From Ignavibacteriota bacterium (GTDB taxonomy: Bacteria; Bacteroidota; Ignavibacteria; Ignavibacteriales; Melioribacteraceae), in assembly GCA_002698995.1 (NCBI GenBank), contig PAAX01000014.1, forward strand, positions 62,001 through 126,000: a DNA stretch of 64,000 nucleotides, given 5' to 3'. Below the pieces are notes generated by a model. It had not been told where the DNA came from. It was given only the letters and a program-made list of their open reading frames with translations, and did no database searches. A program made the position numbers and the translations under genes. Every line of letters begins with the position of its first letter. The stretch's first letter is position 1. This document shows, piece by piece, positions 16,427-24,652 of the stretch.

Positions 16427-16459
16427 AGTTTCCCGCAATTTTAAAAATTGCGGGAAACT
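16427..16459. terminator. Bidirectional terminator between ugd and bshA
   Basis: AGTTTCCCGCAATTTT (16427-16442) and its exact reverse complement (16444-16459) form a perfect 16-bp stem with a one-base separation in sequence (in practice a short A/T loop). It lies 7 bp after the ugd stop and 6 bp before the bshA stop, serving convergent genes. Confidence 0.9.
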
Positions 16460-16464
16460 TTCTG

Positions 16465-17592
16465 TTATGAATTCAACACTTTCTCGTAATAATCTATATA
16501 CTTTGGAATAATAAGTTTCTTTTCAAAATTATTTACTGATCTCTTTCTAGAGTTTTCTGAAAAGGCTTTATATTTTTTATCGTTGGTCAACAAATCAACA
16601 GTATATTTAGCCATTCTGTTAACATCCCCAATCTCAGCAATATAACCGGTTTGATTATGAACAATCAATTCCGGAAGTCCACCAACACTTGAACTTATAA
16701 CAGGAACACCGCACGACATTGCTTCAAGAGCAGAAAGACCAAAGCTTTCTGATTGCGAAGGCATTAAAAATAAATCCGATGAACTTAATATTTCTGAAAG
16801 TCCATCCTGCTTTCCTAAAAAGTACACATTCTTTTCTAATTTTAATTCACGCACTAATCTTTCGCATTCTGATCTATCGGGACCATCACCAACCAGAAGA
16901 AGTTTTGTTGGGATTTCATCTAAAACTCTATGCAGTATTCTTATTGTATCAGGTACTCTTTTAACAGGTCTGAAGTTGGAAACATGAACAAGAACCTTTT
17001 CTCCATTTGGAGCTACCTTCTCCTTAAAAGCTTGATTAGCGGAAGGTTTAAAGAGTTCGCTGTCAACAAAATTATGAATTACTTCAATTTCTTTATCTAT
17101 ATAATAATTGGTTATAGTTTTTTCTTTAAGAAATCTTGAAACCGTAGTTACACCGTCACTCTCTTCAATACTGAATTTCACCAAAGGTAAAAAAGACGGT
17201 TCTAAACCAACCAAAGTTATATCCGTTCCATGAAGAGTAGTTATTATTTTTATATCAGAATTCTTCTTCTTTAGGACCTGTTTTGCCATATATCCGCTTA
17301 CTGCATGTGGAATTGCATAATGAACATGAATAAGATCGAGTTTTTCATATTCAATAACTTCCAGCATTTTACTTGTAAGAGATAAACCATAAAGTGAATG
17401 TTCAAAGAGGGGATAATTACTCATTTCAACTTCATGATAATAAATATTATCAAAGAAATGATTTAATCTGTGCGGCATAGCGTAACTAATAAAATGAACT
17501 TCATGTCCGGCCATAGCAAGTTCTTTACCGAGTTCTGTAGCAACAACTCCCGAGCCTCCGTAGGTGGGATAACAGGTAATTCCAATTTTCAT
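16465..17592 (-). CDS. bshA: N-acetyl-alpha-D-glucosaminyl L-malate synthase (bacillithiol pathway)
   Basis: About 375 residues of a GT4 glycosyltransferase. The N-terminus MKIGITCYPTYGGSGVVATEL and the segment ISYAMPHRL are characteristic of BshA, which joins GlcNAc to L-malate as the first step of bacillithiol synthesis. The donor-site region has SQSESFGLSALEAMSCGVPV with the E-X7-E motif. The start at 17592 is preferred because residues from there align with the family; the frame continues 30 codons upstream without conserved content. The other bsh genes are not in the window. Other GT4 substrates cannot be fully excluded. Confidence 0.88.
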   Translation of the reverse strand: MKIGITCYPTYGGSGVVATELGKELAMAGHEVHFISYAMPHRLNHFFDNIYYHEVEMSNYPLFEHSLYGLSLTSKMLEVIEYEKLDLIHVHYAIPHAVSGYMAKQVLKKKNSDIKIITTLHGTDITLVGLEPSFLPLVKFSIEESDGVTTVSRFLKEKTITNYYIDKEIEVIHNFVDSELFKPSANQAFKEKVAPNGEKVLVHVSNFRPVKRVPDTIRILHRVLDEIPTKLLLVGDGPDRSECERLVRELKLEKNVYFLGKQDGLSEILSSSDLFLMPSQSESFGLSALEAMSCGVPVISSSVGGLPELIVHNQTGYIAEIGDVNRMAKYTVDLLTNDKKYKAFSENSRKRSVNNFEKKLIIPKYIDYYEKVLNS

Positions 17593-17735
17593 ATTGTAAA
17601 CAGTGTTTTTTATTAAAACTAAATTTAAATAAAATATATCTCTCAAACGAGTTATAAAGTTATTAAGTTCTTTGAAATCCAAACTTTATTTTTTTTAAAC
17701 ACTCCAAAACCGCAATTTTGAAATAGGGTAATTTT

Positions 17736-17814
17736 TATCGATAAAAAAATATCGATTTCTCTTGATAAACTTTCTTCGGTTTATTACGTTTGAATAGAGA
17801 AAATTATATCGATA
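17736..17814. promoter_or_regulatory. Three ATCGAT boxes upstream of rex
   Basis: TATCGATA occurs at 17736-17743, TATCGATT at 17750-17757 and TATCGATA at 17807-17814, the last ending 13 bp before the rex start codon. The first two form a larger inverted repeat with a 6-bp A-rich centre. They are candidates for autoregulatory sites of Rex or another regulator, but they do not match the classical Rex operator (TTGTGAA...TTCACAA), so the factor is uncertain. Confidence 0.45.
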
Positions 17815-17827
17815 AATAATTACTTAT

Positions 17828-18478
17828 ATGATAAAACTAGAAAAAATAAAATCAACCCCAATTCCAACACTTAAGAGATTAACACGCTATTTAAGTGTTA
17901 TTCATCAGTTAAAGGAATCGAAAACAGACTATATATCCAGCACAGAAATTGCAAATATTATGGGCTTAGATCCTATTCAAGTTAGAAAAGATTTAGAATT
18001 TACCGGTATTTCGGGATTTCCAAGATTAGGATTTAAAATTGATGATCTTCACTTTGCAATTAAAGAAATCCTTAATTGGAATAACACAGAAGATGCTTTC
18101 TTGGTCGGTGCCGGAAGTCTTGGACAGGCTATTCTTGGTTATGACAGATTTAAAAGCTGCGGATTGAAGATTATCGCAGGTTTTGATATCAATCCGGAAT
18201 TAATTGGTAAAAAAATCTCTAATATTGAAATCTACCACATAAATAAAATTCCAAATCTGATAAAAAGATTGAATGTAAAAATCGGAATCATTTGCGTTCC
18301 GGCAAGTTCTGCTCAAGATGTGGTTGACTTGATGGTTGATAATGGAATTTTAGCTCTCTGGAATTTCGCTCCAATTCATGTAAATGTTCCATCAGATATT
18401 ATAATTGAAAATGCTCAGCTTTCTCAAAGCCTGGGAATTTTAACTCATAAACTTGCAGAAAAAATTAAAGCCTACTGA
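17828..18478 (+). CDS. rex: Redox-sensing transcriptional repressor Rex
   Basis: 216 residues. An N-terminal winged helix (about 10-80) has PTLKRLTRYLSVIHQL and the GLDPIQVRKDLEFTGISG segment typical of Rex. A Rossmann domain with VGAGSLGQAIL (NADH site) follows, and the C-terminal helix used for domain swapping ends LAEKIKAY. Rex represses fermentation and hydrogenase genes until the NADH/NAD+ ratio rises. Here it is the first gene of the hydrogenase operon, with the next gene beginning 7 bp after its stop, so hydrogenase supply is probably tied to NADH level. No strong ribosome site is visible before its ATG. Confidence 0.93.
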   Translation: MIKLEKIKSTPIPTLKRLTRYLSVIHQLKESKTDYISSTEIANIMGLDPIQVRKDLEFTGISGFPRLGFKIDDLHFAIKEILNWNNTEDAFLVGAGSLGQAILGYDRFKSCGLKIIAGFDINPELIGKKISNIEIYHINKIPNLIKRLNVKIGIICVPASSAQDVVDLMVDNGILALWNFAPIHVNVPSDIIIENAQLSQSLGILTHKLAEKIKAY

Positions 18479-18485
18479 GGATATT

Positions 18486-19004
18486 ATGGAAAACAAAAAT
18501 GAAAAATTTGAAGGCGCAGTAAGAAAATTTCAAAAAGTCTGCGATATTATTAAAAGCTATAATAATGATAAAAACAAATTGATACCTATTCTGCAGCAAG
18601 TACAGCATGAATACCGATATCTTCCGGAAGAAATATTAGCATTTATTGCAACTTCTCTGGAAATTCCTACAGCAAAGGTTTATGGTGTAGCGACTTTTTA
18701 TGCTCATTTTGCTCTAAAACCTAAAGGAAAGTATATCATTAAAGTCTGTGATGGAACTGCTTGTCATGTTAAAAATTCCATCCCGATTGTTAATGCAATT
18801 CAGAAGAAACTTAAAATTGATGAATCAAATAATACTACCGAAGATATGATGTTTACATTGGAAACAGTTTCTTGTCTTGGTGCTTGCGGATTAGCTCCGG
18901 TTGTTGTTGTTAACGAAGATGTTTATTCATGTATGAATCCACAAAAGATTGATAAGCTAATAGATGAAATAATGAATAAAGAGGTTGAATATGCTGACGC
19001 TTAA
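18486..19004 (+). CDS. hydC: NuoE-like subunit of the bifurcating-type [FeFe] hydrogenase
   Basis: 172 residues from ATG 18486, with GAGGA overlapping the end of rex as ribosome site. It belongs to the thioredoxin-like [2Fe-2S] NuoE family: LIPILQQVQHEYRYLPEE, VYGVATFYAHF, CDGTACHVKNS and, near the end, CLGACGLAPVVVV supply the four cluster cysteines (CX4C and CX3C). In trimeric hydrogenases this subunit passes electrons between the NuoF-like and HydA subunits. The stop overlaps the next gene by 14 bp, indicating coupled translation. Confidence 0.9.
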   Translation: MENKNEKFEGAVRKFQKVCDIIKSYNNDKNKLIPILQQVQHEYRYLPEEILAFIATSLEIPTAKVYGVATFYAHFALKPKGKYIIKVCDGTACHVKNSIPIVNAIQKKLKIDESNNTTEDMMFTLETVSCLGACGLAPVVVVNEDVYSCMNPQKIDKLIDEIMNKEVEYADA

Positions 19005-20892
19005 GAAAATTGAAGAATTAGGAAATCAGTTCAATTCTGAAATGGAATTAATTTCCAGAAGAATAATTGTCTGCGCCGGAACCGGATGCGTTGCAAATGG
19101 ATCGAAAAAGGTACTGCATGAATTTGAGGAACAACTCAAAGAAAGAAATTTAGATGTACTTGTTAAACTTGAGTTTTCTCATAAAAAGGACAATAGCATT
19201 CTAATCTCTAAGAGCGGTTGTCAAGGTTTCTGTCAAATGGGTCCCCTTGTAACAATTGAACCTGATGGAATTCTTTATACAAAAGTAAAAGCAGAAGATG
19301 TTGTTGAAATTATTGAAGAATCATTAATTAATAATAGATTGGTTGAAAGACTTCTTTACAAAGATCCTATTAAAAACGAAACCCACAAAGGGGCAAAAGA
19401 AATAAACTTTTACAAAAGACAAAATAGATTTGTACTAAAAAATTGCGGAAGTATAGATCCCGAAAGTATTGAAGAATATTTTTCTGAAGGAGGATATACC
19501 GGAGCTTATAAAGCAATAACGGAATTAAGTTCAGAAGAAGTTTGCAATGAATTAACCTTCTCCGGTCTTCGAGGCAGAGGGGGTGGTGGATTTCCAACAG
19601 GATTAAAATGGGATTTGGCAAGAAAAGAAAGCAATCCGAAAAAATTTGTTGTGTGTAATGGTGACGAAGGTGATCCAGGTGCGTTTATGGATCGCAGTAT
19701 TATGGAAGGAAACCCCCACTCTGTTATCGAAGGAATGATGATTGCGGCTAAAGCAATTGGTGCACAAAAAGGTTTTGCTTATGTTAGAATGGAATACCCA
19801 TTAGCTGTTGAACGATTCAGAAATGCGGTAATTACAGCAAGAGAAATCGGGATTTTGGGAAAGAATATTTTCGGAACTGATTTCGAATTTGATATTGAAG
19901 TAATGGAAGGTGCCGGTGCATTTGTTTGCGGTGAAGAAACTGCTTTAATCGCATCAATTCAAGGTGAAAGAGGTATGCCCAAACCTAAACCGCCATTCCC
20001 TTCTCAAAGCGGATTGTGGGGTTACCCAACTGTAATAAATAATGTTGAAACTCTTGCTGCTGTTTCTTTAATCCTTCAAAAAGGAGCAATAAGTTTTAAG
20101 GAGCTTGGAACACAAAATTCACCAGGAACAAAAACATTTGCTTTAACAGGTCATGTTGCCAATACCGGGTTGATTGAAGTTCCTTTCGGTACCACACTTA
20201 GAGAAATAATTTTTAATATCGGCGGTGGAATAACCGATGACAACAATGAGATTTTGTCTGATGGATTTAAAGCTGTTCAGATCGGCGGTCCTTCCGGAGG
20301 ATGTTTAACCAAAGATCATCTTGATCTTCCATTGGATTTCGATTCGTTAAAATCAATTGGTGCAATGGTAGGTTCCGGCGGATTAGTTGCAATGAATAAA
20401 ACCACATGCATGGTTCAGATTGCAAAATTCTTCATGCAGTTCACACAAAATGAATCGTGCGGAAAGTGTGTTCTCTGCCGTGAAGGGACAAAGCAAATGC
20501 TCGCATTACTTGATGATATTACTGAAGGAAGAGCAACCATTGAAACTATCGATCTTCTAGAAAATCTTGCTCATGCAGTTCAGAAAGGATCATTATGCGG
20601 ATTGGGTAAAACGGCTCCAAGTCCGGTACTGTCAACGTTAAATCAGTTTAGAGAAGAATATATGGCTCATGTTCTTCATCAAAGATGTCCGGCAAAAAAA
20701 TGCACCGCTTTATTAACTCCACATGTAATAGAGGAAAAATGTAAAGGATGCGGATTATGCATCAAAGCTTGTCCGGTTGGAGCAATAACCGGAGAAAAGA
20801 AACAGCCACATTTTATTAATGAAGAACTCTGTATTAAATGCGGAGCTTGTTTGGAAAAATGCAGATTAGAAGCAATTGAGTATGGAGCTTAA
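18991..20892 (+). CDS. hydB: NuoF-like NADH-binding subunit of the bifurcating-type [FeFe] hydrogenase
   Basis: 633 residues from ATG 18991 (AGAGG six bases upstream). An N-terminal thioredoxin-like [2Fe-2S] domain has C28, C33, C77 and C81. The NuoF core has the FMN/NADH motif GLRGRGGGGFPTGLKW, NGDEGDPGAF and the [4Fe-4S] motif ESCGKCVLCREGT. Two C-terminal ferredoxin clusters follow (CKGCGLCIKACPVG and CIKCGACLEKC). This order matches HydB of electron-bifurcating hydrogenases, where FMN is thought to split electrons between NADH and ferredoxin. The neighbours encode the matching NuoE-like and HydA subunits. Confidence 0.92.
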   Translation: MLTLKKIEELGNQFNSEMELISRRIIVCAGTGCVANGSKKVLHEFEEQLKERNLDVLVKLEFSHKKDNSILISKSGCQGFCQMGPLVTIEPDGILYTKVKAEDVVEIIEESLINNRLVERLLYKDPIKNETHKGAKEINFYKRQNRFVLKNCGSIDPESIEEYFSEGGYTGAYKAITELSSEEVCNELTFSGLRGRGGGGFPTGLKWDLARKESNPKKFVVCNGDEGDPGAFMDRSIMEGNPHSVIEGMMIAAKAIGAQKGFAYVRMEYPLAVERFRNAVITAREIGILGKNIFGTDFEFDIEVMEGAGAFVCGEETALIASIQGERGMPKPKPPFPSQSGLWGYPTVINNVETLAAVSLILQKGAISFKELGTQNSPGTKTFALTGHVANTGLIEVPFGTTLREIIFNIGGGITDDNNEILSDGFKAVQIGGPSGGCLTKDHLDLPLDFDSLKSIGAMVGSGGLVAMNKTTCMVQIAKFFMQFTQNESCGKCVLCREGTKQMLALLDDITEGRATIETIDLLENLAHAVQKGSLCGLGKTAPSPVLSTLNQFREEYMAHVLHQRCPAKKCTALLTPHVIEEKCKGCGLCIKACPVGAITGEKKQPHFINEELCIKCGACLEKCRLEAIEYGA

Positions 20893-20893
20893 C

Positions 20894-22909
20894 ATGAAAA
20901 AGAAAACTTTATCTGTAAACGGAAGAGAAGTTGAATTTAACGGCGAAAGAAATCTTCTAGAAGTAGTAAGAAAAGCCAATATAGAAATACCGACATTTTG
21001 CTATCATTCAGAGTTATCTGTTTACGGCGCATGCCGTTTATGTCTTGTTGATGTCGAAGGAAAAGGAATAGTTTCTTCTTGTTCAATTATTCCAGAAGAA
21101 GGAATGAAGATAAATACTCATACTAAAGAAATCCGTGATATAAGAAAAATTACTATGGAATTACTTCTTGCAAACCATGATCAAGACTGCTTTACTTGTG
21201 CAAAAAGTGCAAGTTGCAAACTTAGAGAGATTGCAGATAAACTTGGTGTTGATAAAGTAAGATTCAAAAAAACTAATAAAGAAATGCCTCTTGATTTATC
21301 TTCACATGCCATCAGCCGTGATCCCAATAAATGTATTTTATGCGGTGATTGTGTAAGAGCCTGCGAAGAAATTCAAGGAATTGGAGTTATCGATTTTACA
21401 CATAGAGGAAGTGAAGTTGTTGTATCCCCTGCTTTCGGAAAAGAAATTGGAAAAGGTGAATGTGTTGACTGCGGTCAGTGTGCTAGAGTTTGTCCAACCG
21501 GTGCTATAATTCCAAAATCTGAAATTGAGGATGTATGGAATGAAATTTATAATGATAAGAAATTTGTTATAGCGCAAATTGCTCCGGCAGTTCGAGTGGC
21601 AATCGGTGAATCTTTCGGTTATCAAGAAGGGATTTCATTAACCGGACAAATAGTGGCAGCACTTAAATTAATGGGATTCGACAAAGTATTTGACACATCA
21701 TTTGCCGCAGATTTAACAGTCATAGAAGAAAGCAACGAATTTCTGAAAAGATATTCTGAAGGAAAAAATCTTCCAATTATAACTTCGTGCTGTCCTGGCT
21801 GGGTTAAATATGCTGAGCAGTATTATCCCGAATTTTTAGATAATCTATCATCATGTAAATCACCACAGCAAATGTTTGGAAGCATCGCAAAAAGTTATCT
21901 TGCAGAAAAATATGAAATTGATCCGAAGAATATTTCTGTTGTTTCAATTATGCCTTGTACAGCAAAGAAGTTTGAAGCAAGAAGACCTGAATTCGAGAAG
22001 AACGGAATTAAAGAAGTTGATTATGTTATTACAACTCAAGAGTTGGTTGATATGATAAAAGAATCCGGGATTAACTTTAATAAACTTGAACCAGACAGCT
22101 TAGATTTACCATTGGGATTCAAAACCGGAGCCGGAATTATTTTCGGTAACTCAGGTGGAGTAAGTGAAGCAGTTTTAAGGTATACTTGCGAAAAAGTTAA
22201 TGGAGTTAAACTAACAAATTGCAATTTCAATGAAGTTAGAGGAGTTGATAGTACAAGAGAAGCTACAGTATTATTAAACGGTAACGAGGTAAAGATTGCA
22301 ATTGTAAGCGGATTGAAAAACGCAAAAACTCTTCTCGATAAGATTAAATCCGGTGAAGCAAAATATGATATGATTGAAGTGATGGCATGTCCCGGTGGCT
22401 GCATCGGCGGAGCCGGTCAGCCTGTCAGCTTTGAAGAATCAATCAAGCAGAAAAGAACTGAAGCTTTGTATAATACCGACAAGATGCTTCAACTTCATAA
22501 ATCTCAGGACAATCCATATATAAAATCTTTATATGAAGAATTTCTCGGAGAAATCAACGGACATAAAGCACACGATTTACTCCATACTCATTATGCAAAT
22601 AGAAAAAGATTATTTGAATCGGAAATAAGTCTTATAAAAGCTAATAATTCCCAAAAACTTGAAGTGAAAGTTTGTGTAGGTACAAACTGTTACTTAAAAA
22701 ATTCTCAAACTGTTTTACAAAGACTTTTAGATCATCTTGAAGAAAGAAATCTTGTTCACTTAGTTGATGTTAAAGCTACTTTCTGTATGGAAAAATGTGA
22801 AAAAAGTCCCAACATACTTGTGGGAGAAGAAATTGTAACTTCGGCAAATTTCGAAAAAGTTATTTCAAATATAGAAGATAAATTAGTTTTAATAGCAAAC
22901 AGCAATTGA
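20894..22909 (+). CDS. hydA: [FeFe] hydrogenase catalytic subunit with extra C-terminal thioredoxin-like domain
   Basis: 671 residues from ATG 20894. Plant-type [2Fe-2S] domain (C36, C47, C50, C63), His-Cys cluster (H95, C99, C102, C108) and two [4Fe-4S] clusters (C147-C157, C190-C200) lead to the H-cluster domain. All three H-cluster motifs are intact: TSCCPGW (C300, with proton-relay C299), MPCTAKK (C355) and MACPGGCIGGAGQP (C499, C503). A C-terminal domain (about 588-665) has C594, C599, C631 and C635, a second thioredoxin-like [2Fe-2S] site. The enzyme makes or uses H2 in the cytoplasm, with NADH and ferredoxin through HydB and HydC. Maturation genes hydEFG are not in this window. Confidence 0.94.
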   Translation: MKKKTLSVNGREVEFNGERNLLEVVRKANIEIPTFCYHSELSVYGACRLCLVDVEGKGIVSSCSIIPEEGMKINTHTKEIRDIRKITMELLLANHDQDCFTCAKSASCKLREIADKLGVDKVRFKKTNKEMPLDLSSHAISRDPNKCILCGDCVRACEEIQGIGVIDFTHRGSEVVVSPAFGKEIGKGECVDCGQCARVCPTGAIIPKSEIEDVWNEIYNDKKFVIAQIAPAVRVAIGESFGYQEGISLTGQIVAALKLMGFDKVFDTSFAADLTVIEESNEFLKRYSEGKNLPIITSCCPGWVKYAEQYYPEFLDNLSSCKSPQQMFGSIAKSYLAEKYEIDPKNISVVSIMPCTAKKFEARRPEFEKNGIKEVDYVITTQELVDMIKESGINFNKLEPDSLDLPLGFKTGAGIIFGNSGGVSEAVLRYTCEKVNGVKLTNCNFNEVRGVDSTREATVLLNGNEVKIAIVSGLKNAKTLLDKIKSGEAKYDMIEVMACPGGCIGGAGQPVSFEESIKQKRTEALYNTDKMLQLHKSQDNPYIKSLYEEFLGEINGHKAHDLLHTHYANRKRLFESEISLIKANNSQKLEVKVCVGTNCYLKNSQTVLQRLLDHLEERNLVHLVDVKATFCMEKCEKSPNILVGEEIVTSANFEKVISNIEDKLVLIANSN

Positions 22910-22936
22910 TGGTTCATAATATTAAAAGAAATTAAA

Positions 22937-24652
22937 ATGAATACTCAGCTATCTCAATCAATTATTTACACAAATAAAGCTTCTTGTAGAGATTGTTATA
23001 AATGTATTAGAGTCTGCCCGGTTAAAGCAATAAAAATGAAAAACGGACAGGCTTCTATAATTGAGGAGAAATGTATTTTATGCGGGACATGCATCAAAGA
23101 ATGTCCCCAAAATGCAAAGCAGTACAGAAGAGATACTGAAAAAGTTAAATCATTATTAAGAGAAAATGAATTGGTAGCAGTCTCAATAGCTCCATCATTC
23201 AGTGGAATTTATTCCGACAAAGAAATAAAAAGGCTGCCGTCGGTTCTTCGCCAATTGGGTTTTGAAATTATTACTGAAACTTCTGTTGGCGCCGAGATTT
23301 TATCTAAGCAGACAAATGAAATGGTACTGAAATCTAGTACAACAGTAATAAATTCAACTTGTCCTGCTTTTGTAAATTATATTGAAAAGTATAATGATGA
23401 ATTGATTGATAATCTTCTTCCATTAAAGTCGCCGGCTTTAACTCATGCAATTCATCTTAAGGAAAAATATGGTGATGAAACAAAAATTGTTTTTGTTAGT
23501 CCTTGTATTGCGAAAAAATATGAGATTGAAAGAGACGAGAATTTAGGATTGATTGATGCCGCAATTACTTTTGAAGAATTAAGTGAACTGTTTACGGAAT
23601 TCAAACTAGATTTGATGAATTGTGAAGAAAGTGATTTTGATGAAATTTCATCTAAAAGCTCATCTCTTTTTCCGCTTATCGGCGGTTTTTCTAAAAGTGC
23701 CGATTTAGACACCGATATTTTCTCAACAAAAACCCTTTCAGTAAATGGATTTGATGAAGTCAATAATTCAATTCAATTTTTAAATGAGGAAAATCATATC
23801 TGTTTTCTTGATGGATTGTTTTGTAAAGATGGATGCTTAAACGGTCCCGCTTCAAATTCAAGCAAAAATATTTATCAAAAGAAATTTGATCTGCAGACAT
23901 ATGTCGAATCGAAACCGGAAATTGAATCTACTTATAATGATAACTTATTTATCTCTACAAGTTTTACATCAAAGAAGGTTAAAGAAGATTTTGTTTCCGA
24001 AAATGAAATCAAAAATATATTTGAAAGAACTGGAAAGTATTCTCCCGAAGATGAATTGAACTGCAGTGTATGCGGTTACGATAACTGCAGAGAAAAAGCA
24101 AAAGCTGTAGTAAATGGAATTGCCGAGATAGAAATGTGTCTTCCTTATATGAGAAAGCGTGCCGAGAAACGATCCGATAAAATTATGGAATCATCTCCAA
24201 ACGGAATTGTAATAATAAATGATAAACTTGAAATTGTGCAGATGAATCCGGCTTTTAAAAAAATGTTTATGTGCAGTGATTCCCTTATAGGCAAAAGAAT
24301 TTCATATTTGATTGATCCAGAACCATTTATAAAAATGATAACCGGTGAAATTGATAAGCTCGAGACTAAAGGAGAATATAGAAGTTACAATTTAGTTTGT
24401 CATCAAATTCATTATAAACTTGATAAAGTAAATCAATATGCCGCGGTTTTTGTTAACATAACCAAATCTGAAAATGATAGAGTTGAGCTGCAAAAATTAA
24501 AATCGGAGACGATTCAAAAAGCACAGGAATTGTTTGATCATCAGGTAAATCTTGCTCAGCAGCTTGCTAAATTTATTGGAGAAAGCACTGCAAAAGGGGA
24601 AGAAATTGTTGAGAATTTAATTAAGCTTACTGAAAAACAAAATCCAAGTTAA
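22937..24652 (+). CDS. Putative sensory [FeFe] hydrogenase homologue with PAS domain
   Basis: 571 residues. Two N-terminal [4Fe-4S] clusters (C17-C27, C46-C56) precede a hydrogenase-like H-cluster domain with changed motifs: STCPAF (C142), SPCIAKK (C190) and FCKDGCLNGPA (C296, C300). The proton-relay cysteine of true catalysts is Thr141. A further cysteine set (C376, C379, C384, C401) resembles the extra FeS domain of sensory hydrogenases, followed by a PAS domain (about 415-510) and a coiled tail. This architecture fits HydS-type proteins thought to sense H2 and signal to partners. The stop overlaps the next gene, a PP2C-type phosphatase, by one base, which supports a signalling role. Confidence 0.85.
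   Translation: MNTQLSQSIIYTNKASCRDCYKCIRVCPVKAIKMKNGQASIIEEKCILCGTCIKECPQNAKQYRRDTEKVKSLLRENELVAVSIAPSFSGIYSDKEIKRLPSVLRQLGFEIITETSVGAEILSKQTNEMVLKSSTTVINSTCPAFVNYIEKYNDELIDNLLPLKSPALTHAIHLKEKYGDETKIVFVSPCIAKKYEIERDENLGLIDAAITFEELSELFTEFKLDLMNCEESDFDEISSKSSSLFPLIGGFSKSADLDTDIFSTKTLSVNGFDEVNNSIQFLNEENHICFLDGLFCKDGCLNGPASNSSKNIYQKKFDLQTYVESKPEIESTYNDNLFISTSFTSKKVKEDFVSENEIKNIFERTGKYSPEDELNCSVCGYDNCREKAKAVVNGIAEIEMCLPYMRKRAEKRSDKIMESSPNGIVIINDKLEIVQMNPAFKKMFMCSDSLIGKRISYLIDPEPFIKMITGEIDKLETKGEYRSYNLVCHQIHYKLDKVNQYAAVFVNITKSENDRVELQKLKSETIQKAQELFDHQVNLAQQLAKFIGESTAKGEEIVENLIKLTEKQNPS

Noticed and set aside
22036-22404. Minus-strand open reading frame of 122 codons inside hydA
   Set aside because: Shadow of the hydrogenase coding sequence, which is unmistakable on the plus strand.
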